Assembly: GCA_023249895.1 (NCBI GenBank)
Contig: JAHFBS010000057.1
Span: forward strand, 1 to 6,229
Reading direction: 5' to 3'
From: a bacterium
GTDB taxonomy: Bacteria > Babelota > Babeliae > Babelales > RVW-14
Length of the DNA: 6,229 nucleotides
The notes under the pieces are model-generated. The model made no database searches, was not told the DNA's origin, and saw only the letters and a program-made list of their open reading frames with translations. The position numbers and the translations under genes are program-made. Positions 1-6,229 of the stretch are shown here, one piece after another (the first letter of the stretch is position 1; every line of letters starts with the position of its first letter).

Positions 1-20
1 AATTACTGGTTTTTGGAATA

Positions 21-92
<72 letters not shown>

Positions 93-98
93 AAAAGC

Positions 99-443
99 TT
101 ATTGCTCAAATGCCTCCTGACAGATGATGCAACGGGCGGCATAGGGAAAATTTTCAAGACGTTTTGCAGAAATGGGTTCTCCGCAATCGATACAAACGCC
201 ATATTCGCCACGGTTAATGCGGGTAAGTGCATCTTCCATAAGGTGAAGCTCGTCAATTTCAGTGCGCTGGATTGAGCTTTGTAAGTTCTGCATAGACAGC
301 GATTGTACCTCATCTGCAGTGTCTTGTACAATCCCGTCGGTTACCTTTTCGTGCGTTTGGCGCGCTAGTTGATTTTCAACATCGCTTTTTCGTTTAACCA
401 GCGTATGTTTGATTTTATCAATAAGGTCAGCTCTCTGCTTCAC
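99..443 (-). CDS. DksA/TraR-family C4 zinc-finger transcription regulator
   Basis: This 114-residue protein belongs to the DksA/TraR family, whose members enter the RNA polymerase secondary channel and, with ppGpp in DksA's case, adjust promoters such as those for rRNA and tRNA. The C-terminal zinc finger is intact: C84-x2-C87 and C105-x2-C108, with the family pattern GEYGVC..CGEPI..RRL-like residues between. The preceding segment is helical and charged, as expected for the coiled coil, and D41-T-A-D44 matches the DxxD pair at the tip of E. coli DksA. It is shorter than DksA (about 151 residues) and longer than TraR (about 73), so the exact subfamily is open. The start is GTG at 443-441, chosen because AAGGA lies about six bases upstream. 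This GTG overlaps the tadA stop in GTGA, which suggests translational coupling. tRNA-Thr follows immediately downstream. Confidence 0.9.
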   Translation of the reverse strand: MKQRADLIDKIKHTLVKRKSDVENQLARQTHEKVTDGIVQDTADEVQSLSMQNLQSSIQRTEIDELHLMEDALTRINRGEYGVCIDCGEPISAKRLENFPYAARCIICQEAFEQ

Positions 444-913
444 GGTCTTCCTTTCTCTTTTTTTGTGCGAGCCATTTTAAAAAAAGTCCGCAAAAGAGTT
501 ACACTTTCGCCTGCTTCAATGCCACCAGTTATGTTAATGTCACGTGCATAAGCTGGAAGATTTTGGTGATCACTTAGGCCGCATCCAAAGAGATTAGACC
601 GTGTCCCAAAAACGATGCTTTCAATCCGTGAAAGCTTGATAAGCCCGATGCACATTAAACAAGGCTCAAGAGTAACATAGATACAACATCCGTTCAATCT
701 CCAATCACCTACCTTTTTACAAGCCTTTTGGATGGCAAGCACTTCGGCATGGGCTGTTTGGCAGTTGAGTGTTTCGACCTTGTTGTAAGCCCGCGCAATG
801 ATTTTGCCGTCACGATCTACTATTACGGCCCCTACGGGAACCTCTCCTTTGGACAGAGCCCGTGTTGCCTGGTGGAGGGCTACCTCCATGTAATGCTTTT
901 TTTTGTCATTCAT
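440..913 (-). CDS. tadA: tRNA-specific adenosine deaminase TadA
   Basis: This 157-residue cytidine/deoxycytidylate deaminase-fold protein most resembles TadA, which converts A34 to inosine in the anticodon of tRNA-Arg(ACG) so that one tRNA reads CGU, CGC and CGA. The zinc-binding catalytic motifs are present: H55-A-E57 (zinc ligand His and proton-shuttle Glu) and P84-C85-x2-C88. Conserved TadA surroundings are also visible: EVPVGAV at 24-30, N44, YVTLEPC at 79-85 and SRI-x3-VFG at 95-103. The C-terminal helix ends FFKMARTKKEKGRP, like the basic tail of TadA. Length agrees with the family (about 150-170 residues). The ATG at 913 is the first possible start after an in-frame stop, but no clear Shine-Dalgarno sequence precedes it. 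Its stop overlaps the start of the DksA/TraR-like gene by four bases. Guanine or cytosine deaminases of the same fold are the alternative, but the residues above favour TadA. Confidence 0.93.
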   Translation of the reverse strand: MNDKKKHYMEVALHQATRALSKGEVPVGAVIVDRDGKIIARAYNKVETLNCQTAHAEVLAIQKACKKVGDWRLNGCCIYVTLEPCLMCIGLIKLSRIESIVFGTRSNLFGCGLSDHQNLPAYARDINITGGIEAGESVTLLRTFFKMARTKKEKGRP

Positions 914-934
914 AGTATCTATTATTACGTGTTT

Positions 935-963
935 TTGGCGGATTTTGAGAGCTTTGTTATACT
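935..963 (+). promoter_or_regulatory. Candidate sigma-70-type promoter P1 for gyrB
   Basis: TTGGCG (935-940) and TATACT (958-963) are separated by 17 bases, matching the sigma-70 consensus at 4/6 and 5/6 positions. Transcription would begin near 970, giving a leader of roughly 110 bases before gyrB. The -35 element lies only 22 bases from the tadA start codon, so the two divergent genes share control DNA. Called by eye, not tested. Confidence 0.5.
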
Positions 964-1004
964 ACTTTTACAAATTTGTCCCGTTGCAGCGTTGGTTATA
1001 CTAC
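956..1004. repeat. 10-base direct repeat GTTATACTAC, 39-base period, in the tadA-gyrB region
   Basis: GTTATACTAC occurs at 956-965 and again, identical, at 995-1004. Each copy contains a TATACT -10-like hexamer for the gyrB direction and TATAAC for the tadA direction. A perfect palindrome, ACAAATTTGT (970-979), lies between the copies. The pair could be tandem promoters, or binding sites for a regulator. Confidence 0.6.
976..1002 (+). promoter_or_regulatory. Candidate second promoter P2 for gyrB (weak)
   Basis: TATACT at 997-1002 is a good -10 match, but the best -35-like hexamer, TTGTCC at 976-981, is only 15 bases away and matches 4/6. Transcription would start near 1009, with a leader of about 70 bases. 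The palindrome ACAAATTTGT overlaps this -35 region, so a bound protein could block it. Weaker than P1. Confidence 0.3.
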
Positions 1005-1066
1005 ACTAAATCAACGTGCTAAAGAAAGTTTTTAGTGACTTGTTGGCTGTAGCTGCAGCACATTGA

Positions 1067-3532
<2,466 letters not shown>

Positions 3533-3555
3533 CCTATTTAAATGTTCTTGAACGA

Positions 3556-3586
3556 AGAGAGGGACGGATTTAATCCGTCCCTCTTT
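3556..3586 (+). terminator. Rho-independent-type terminator after gyrB
   Basis: AGAGGGACGGATT (3558-3570) is perfectly complementary to AATCCGTCCCTCT (3572-3584), giving a GC-rich stem of about 11 bp with a TTTAA loop; the pairing can extend by an A-T and a G-T pair. The U tract on the plus strand is short (CTCTTTC). It starts 24 bases after the gyrB stop. The stem also lies downstream of the convergent ankyrin gene, so it may stop both transcripts, although the minus-strand side has no U run. Confidence 0.85.
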
Positions 3587-3610
3587 CAATGTGTACGCAG
3601 ACCTTGTTAG

Positions 3611-3931
3611 CTATTTCTTCTTGATATGCGACCCCTCACGTGCTCCTGCATTTACCAGAACATCACGTATTTGTATCATGACGCCCATATCGGGTGATCG
3701 GGCAAAATCAAGCGCGGTAAATCCATTTGTGTTTTCGATATTGAGCGTGCTTTTGTTGGCAGCAAGTGTTTTGACTTGTTCCAAATTATTGGCCAAGCAG
3801 GCTTTGATGAGGAGCGTGTTGCCGGTATCGTTGCGGTCGAGGCGTGCGAGGGCTAGGCATGTGCCGATGGCAAAGAAAAATGTGAAAAAAAGTGAAAAAT
3901 TTATAATTTTTTGATTATTGAATTTAATCAT
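3611..3931 (-). CDS. Small exported ankyrin-repeat protein (106 residues)
   Basis: The first 29 residues look like a signal peptide: a basic start (MIKFNNQK), a very hydrophobic core rich in phenylalanine (12-23), and a likely signal peptidase I site after A27-L-A29. C25 does not sit in a good lipobox. The mature part holds about two ankyrin repeats, with equivalent threonines T39 (TLLIKAC) and T72 (TALDFAR) exactly 33 residues apart, and NAGA ending the last helix. The C-terminus is basic (HIKKK). The ATG forms an ATGA overlap with the stop of the upstream ankyrin gene and has its own ribosome site, TAAGGAT at 3943-3937, so the two genes are probably translated from one message. Ankyrin repeats bind other proteins; the partner is unknown. 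Two repeats alone are short for a stable fold, so it may pair with another ankyrin protein. Confidence 0.82.
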   Translation of the reverse strand: MIKFNNQKIINFSLFFTFFFAIGTCLALARLDRNDTGNTLLIKACLANNLEQVKTLAANKSTLNIENTNGFTALDFARSPDMGVMIQIRDVLVNAGAREGSHIKKK

Positions 3932-4587
3932 TTTGTATCCTTATTTTGTTCTTTTTCGAGCAAGCTAATGATTTGTGCGTTTTGAGCAAGTTTGCTTTCC
4001 AAGTTTGATTTAAGTTCTGTTGCTATCCCCAAAGCAGTTTTCTTGTTGATGCCGGTTACGTTTAAAAGTTCTTGTACTGCACCAATACAATTTTCACTAA
4101 CGGCATACATCAGTGCTGTGTATCCGGTATTATCTTGAATATTGGCATCAGCCCCTGCATTGATCAATTGAGAAACGATCTCTGTCATGGCCATTTGATC
4201 AGGTATTTCGCGCATCGTTTTACATGCCCACATGAGTGCTGTCATGCCAGTAGAATCTTGATTATTAATAGTAGATTTTCCTGCCTCATCAAGAAGCGTC
4301 TTTAGGGCTTGTTTATCTTGATAACGGCACGCGTCCATAAGAGGTGTTGGTTTTTTTAATTCTTTTCGAGTATCAGAATGCAGCCACTTCAATCCTTTTT
4401 CCCATACGGTGGGTTTTTGTTGCTTTGATTTGTAGAATTGATCGGCATCTTTGCCCAATCGCTGAGCCCGTTCTTTTTGTTGTACGAAAGTCTCTTCAGC
4501 TGCTTCTTGTTGGTTTTGAATTGTATATCCCACCTGTCCCCATGACACCACTAACCCAATAAGCATCATTGTCCGTAAAATCTTCAT
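3928..4587 (-). CDS. Exported ankyrin-repeat protein (219 residues)
   Basis: Residues 1-22 look like a signal peptide (MKILRT, then the hydrophobic MMLIGLVVSWGQVGYT), placing the protein in the periplasm or outside the cell. Residues 25-80 are highly charged and Gln/Lys-rich without repeats, probably a helical linker. Ankyrin repeats then begin at T81 (TPLMDAC), T116 (TALMWAC) and T157 (TALMYAV), with a degenerate one at T184 (TALGIA). The second repeat carries an insertion, so spacing is 35 and 41 instead of 33. NAGADANIQD at 143-152 is a textbook repeat junction. The C-terminus is a charged helix ending EKEQNKDTK. The ATG at 4587 follows a strong AGGAG ribosome site. It is the first gene of a two-gene unit with the 106-residue ankyrin protein. 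The function and partner are not readable from the sequence. Confidence 0.86.
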   Translation of the reverse strand: MKILRTMMLIGLVVSWGQVGYTIQNQQEAAEETFVQQKERAQRLGKDADQFYKSKQQKPTVWEKGLKWLHSDTRKELKKPTPLMDACRYQDKQALKTLLDEAGKSTINNQDSTGMTALMWACKTMREIPDQMAMTEIVSQLINAGADANIQDNTGYTALMYAVSENCIGAVQELLNVTGINKKTALGIATELKSNLESKLAQNAQIISLLEKEQNKDTK

Positions 4588-4630
4588 ACCATCTCCTCAA
4601 AAGAACATTTGTACTTTGACACCTGTTTCA

Positions 4631-4661
4631 ATCATACGATGGCGATGTCTCTTTAAGTCAA
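4631..4661 (-). promoter_or_regulatory. Candidate promoter for the ankyrin gene pair
   Basis: On the minus strand TTGACT (4661-4656) and TATGAT (4636-4631) each match the sigma-70 hexamers at 5/6, but the spacer is 19 bases, longer than the preferred 17. The start would be near 4624, giving a leader of about 37 bases that carries the AGGAG ribosome site. Called by eye. Confidence 0.4.
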
Positions 4662-4685
4662 GCTTTGCAGTGAGTGCGGCGTTGA

Positions 4686-4722
4686 ATCAATATACAGAAG
4701 CACATTTCTGTTAATCATTGAT
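4686..4722. repeat. Nested inverted repeat between ankyrin operon and pilin gene
   Basis: The inner arms ACAGAA (4694-4699) and TTCTGT (4706-4711) surround a 6-base loop. The outer arms ATCAAT (4686-4691) and ATTGAT (4717-4722) pair as well, though slightly off-centre. It lies upstream of both divergent genes, at an operator-like position, and has no U run that would make it a terminator. Confidence 0.45.
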
Positions 4723-4784
4723 CTTTGGGTGTGTGCTGTGCGACATTTAAAGCTGTAAGCGTTAGTTTCTTGGGGAGAGGGGTT

Positions 4785-5267
4785 ATGAAAAAATACGGAT
4801 TCACGCTCATTGAGCTCATGATTGTCGTCGCCATCATTGTATTTCTTGCAGTTCTTGCAGTTCCGCAGCTGTTTCACTACAAAGCAAAAGCATATCAGGC
4901 CGAAGTTGCCATGAATTTGGCCTCATTACACACCGCACAACAGGTATATTTCGCGCAACATGGTAAATATGCAACGGTGTTAAATGGTGAGGGTGGTCTT
5001 GGCTGGAAGCCTGCAGGATACCGTGGTGATGGTAAGGAAGAAGGATTTTTCTATACCTATGGGTTTAACGTAGATGGTGCGCAGGAAGGTGTGCACTATT
5101 TTACCGGCAAGCTCAAGACGCCTAAAGAAGAGCTTGGAACGACGCCGGTAACCGATACCAGCTTTGTTGCGGGAGCTGAAGGTAACGTTATTCCTGAAAA
5201 AGGTGCTTATGTATGGCATATCAATGAAAATCGTCAAATTGAACACGTGCATAACGGGGTTGATTAA
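4785..5267 (+). CDS. Type IV pilin / pseudopilin precursor
   Basis: This 160-residue prepilin has a short leader, MKKYG, and the class III cleavage site G5^F6-TLIE. Prepilin peptidase would cut there and N-methylate the new Phe1. Mature Glu5 and the hydrophobic helix LMIVVAIIVFLAVLAV follow, and mature Pro22 gives the usual kink. The ATG at 4785 is chosen because GGGGAGAGGGG lies directly upstream and the leader is then typical; an upstream in-frame ATG at 4725 would add 20 residues and spoil it. After the helix comes YQAEVAMNLASLHTAQQVYF, the pattern of PilA-like pilins of Geobacter and relatives, then a glycine- and aromatic-rich globular part. There are no cysteines, so the C-terminal disulfide loop of Pseudomonas-type pilins is absent. 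Pili assembled from it could serve attachment, motility or DNA uptake; a role as a secretion pseudopilin cannot be excluded. The ankyrin gene downstream is probably in the same message. Confidence 0.92.
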   Translation: MKKYGFTLIELMIVVAIIVFLAVLAVPQLFHYKAKAYQAEVAMNLASLHTAQQVYFAQHGKYATVLNGEGGLGWKPAGYRGDGKEEGFFYTYGFNVDGAQEGVHYFTGKLKTPKEELGTTPVTDTSFVAGAEGNVIPEKGAYVWHINENRQIEHVHNGVD

Positions 5268-5277
5268 ATAAATTGCA

Positions 5278-5287
5278 GGGGGGAGCT
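5278..5287 (+). promoter_or_regulatory. Strong ribosome-binding site fixing the start of the third ankyrin gene
   Basis: GGGGGGAG stands directly upstream of ATG 5288. It decides against the in-frame TTG at 5273, which would place the purine run inside the coding region and blunt the signal peptide. Confidence 0.75.
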
Positions 5288-5977
5288 ATGAGAGCGTATT
5301 TTTTCTGCACACTGTGCCTACTTGGTGTTTCATATCTACACCCAATGTCAACGCCTTTGCATAAGGCTGCCGCAGCGAATGATTTTAAAAAAGTACTTGA
5401 GCTTGTGGGCGACAAGGCTGATGTTAATGCCAAAGATGGACTTGGAAACACGCCTCTTCATACTGCAGCATTTTTTGGGTACACGATGATTGCCATGGTG
5501 CTTTTGGATGCTGGTTCTAGGATCGATGAAAAAAATTTTTTTCAAGAGACCCCACTGCATACTGCCGCATTTTGGGGACATTTGAAGACGGTATCATTGC
5601 TTATTGCGCGTAAAGCTTCTCTTAATGCGTCCTGTAAACATGGCGATACGCCCTTGCATTATGCCGCAATGTGTGGTCGTTATAATGTTGTCTGGAAATT
5701 GCTTGATGCTGGTGCTCACATGTCATCGTGTAATAAAGAGGGCGATACGCCGTTTATGTGCGCGGTGATTCGTGGCAATATTGACGTTGTTAAGCTTTTT
5801 ATCAATGTAAGCTGTGGTAAAAAAGAAAACTTATTGGCCCACCGCAATAATGATAAGATGAATGCTCTTGATATAGCTAATATAGAACGTACGCGTATTG
5901 ATAATGTCGGCGATAATCGACGCGAGCCTATCGTAGATTTGCTTGAGGATTATGCTCGCCAGATGGACTATAAATAG
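5288..5977 (+). CDS. Exported ankyrin-repeat protein (229 residues), downstream of pilin
   Basis: The N-terminus (MRAYFFCTLCLLGVSYLHP) is short and hydrophobic after one arginine, as in a signal peptide, but has no clear cleavage site or lipobox, so it might remain as an anchor. Five ankyrin repeats follow in exact 33-residue register, with their leading threonines at T22, T55, T88, T121 and T154 (TPLHKAA, TPLHTAA, TPLHTAA, TPLHYAA, TPFMCAV). A degenerate sixth repeat comes after an insert (NALDIA, 192-197). Junctions such as DAGSRID and DAGAHMS are typical. The C-terminus is an acidic helix (VDLLEDYARQMDYK). Five cysteines lie in the repeats (116, 129, 148, 158, 176), which could form disulfides if the protein is exported. 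The start lies 20 bases after the pilin stop, suggesting cotranscription. The last ten bases overlap the end of the convergent prepilin peptidase gene. Partner and role are unknown. Confidence 0.88.
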   Translation: MRAYFFCTLCLLGVSYLHPMSTPLHKAAAANDFKKVLELVGDKADVNAKDGLGNTPLHTAAFFGYTMIAMVLLDAGSRIDEKNFFQETPLHTAAFWGHLKTVSLLIARKASLNASCKHGDTPLHYAAMCGRYNVVWKLLDAGAHMSSCNKEGDTPFMCAVIRGNIDVVKLFINVSCGKKENLLAHRNNDKMNALDIANIERTRIDNVGDNRREPIVDLLEDYARQMDYK

Positions 5978-6229
5978 GTTCCAAGTAAAAAGAGCGTTAA
6001 TTTATTGCCGATGAGAAGATAGGCAAGAGCACCTAATGCAAGAAATGGTCCAAACGGAATGCGTGTTGCGCGATCTTGTCCGCTTAATGCCAGATAAATG
6101 GAGCCGACAAAAAGTCCAACAAGTGATCCGACAGCAAGACTTATCCACACGCCGATGGGCCCTAAAAAAGAACCGATCATGGCCAGAAGCTCCATATCAC
6201 CAACACCAAGTCCATCTTTACCGGTACAG
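5968..6229 (-). CDS. pilD: Prepilin peptidase (A24 family), C-terminal part, 5' end outside window
   Basis: Only the last 86 residues are in the window; the gene continues past its right edge. Reading in from the edge gives TGKDGLGVGDMELLAMIGSF, the GxGD signature of type IV prepilin peptidases, whose second catalytic aspartate is encoded at 6198-6196. Two hydrophobic segments follow, then RIPFGPFLALGAL, the conserved C-terminal membrane motif of the family, and a final short hydrophobic tail ending GTYL. The enzyme is an integral inner-membrane aspartyl protease that removes prepilin leaders such as the MKKYG of the nearby pilin and usually methylates the new N-terminus. The N-terminal methylase domain, with its cysteines, is not visible here, so its presence is unknown. 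The internal ATG at 6195 is not the start, since the conserved motif begins upstream of it. The gene end overlaps the third ankyrin gene. Confidence 0.93.
   Translation of the reverse strand, partial: CTGKDGLGVGDMELLAMIGSFLGPIGVWISLAVGSLVGLFVGSIYLALSGQDRATRIPFGPFLALGALAYLLIGNKLTLFLLGTYL

Noticed and set aside
1052..1059. Palindrome GCTGCAGC in the gyrB leader
   Set aside because: An 8-base palindrome is expected by chance and no longer stem or riboswitch-like structure extends from it.
3611..4587. The two minus-strand ankyrin genes as one frameshifted pseudogene
   Set aside because: The second has its own signal peptide, start codon and Shine-Dalgarno sequence, and the first ends in a normal charged C-terminal helix.
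4725..4784. Upstream in-frame ATG extending the pilin by 20 residues
   Set aside because: The extension would bury the prepilin leader, and the strong ribosome site lies immediately before ATG 4785, giving a standard five-residue leader.
5273..5287. TTG start for the third ankyrin gene
   Set aside because: It would translate through the purine-rich ribosome site (MQGGA) and weaken the signal peptide; ATG 5288 is better placed.
5968..6195. A complete 75-residue membrane protein starting at ATG 6195
   Set aside because: The frame stays open to the window edge and encodes the prepilin peptidase motif TGKDGLGVGD upstream of that ATG, so this is the end of a longer gene.

Overview
The window is gene-dense bacterial DNA of moderate GC content. 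It holds one tRNA gene and eight protein genes, the last cut off by the window edge. No stretch longer than 200 bases lacks a gene. Several features fit an intracellular or host-associated lineage of the Dependentiae/Babeliae (TM6) kind: three small ankyrin-repeat proteins with export signals, type IV pilus genes, a GyrB with the large insertion usual in Gram-negative bacteria, and tight packing. That placement is inference from gene content. Other ankyrin-rich Gram-negatives (Legionellales, Rickettsiales) are not excluded.

Left block (21-913, minus strand): tadA (tRNA adenosine deaminase), then a short DksA/TraR-type zinc-finger protein whose GTG start overlaps the tadA stop, then tRNA-Thr(CGU) starting six bases after that gene's stop. 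They look like one transcription unit devoted to translation and its regulation.

Middle block (914-3586): a 165-base divergent control region with two candidate sigma-70-type promoters lying in a 10-base direct repeat, then gyrB (DNA gyrase subunit B, 817 residues, all hallmark motifs intact), closed by a strong stem-loop terminator.

Right block (3611-6229): two overlapping ankyrin genes on the minus strand, a 197-base divergent region with a nested inverted repeat, then on the plus strand a type IV pilin gene followed 20 bases later by a third exported ankyrin protein. The window ends with the C-terminal part of a prepilin peptidase on the minus strand, whose gene end overlaps the end of the third ankyrin gene. 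The peptidase would mature the pilin. The three exported ankyrin proteins around the pilus genes are the most interesting part of the window: candidate envelope or host-interface factors whose role cannot be read from sequence alone.
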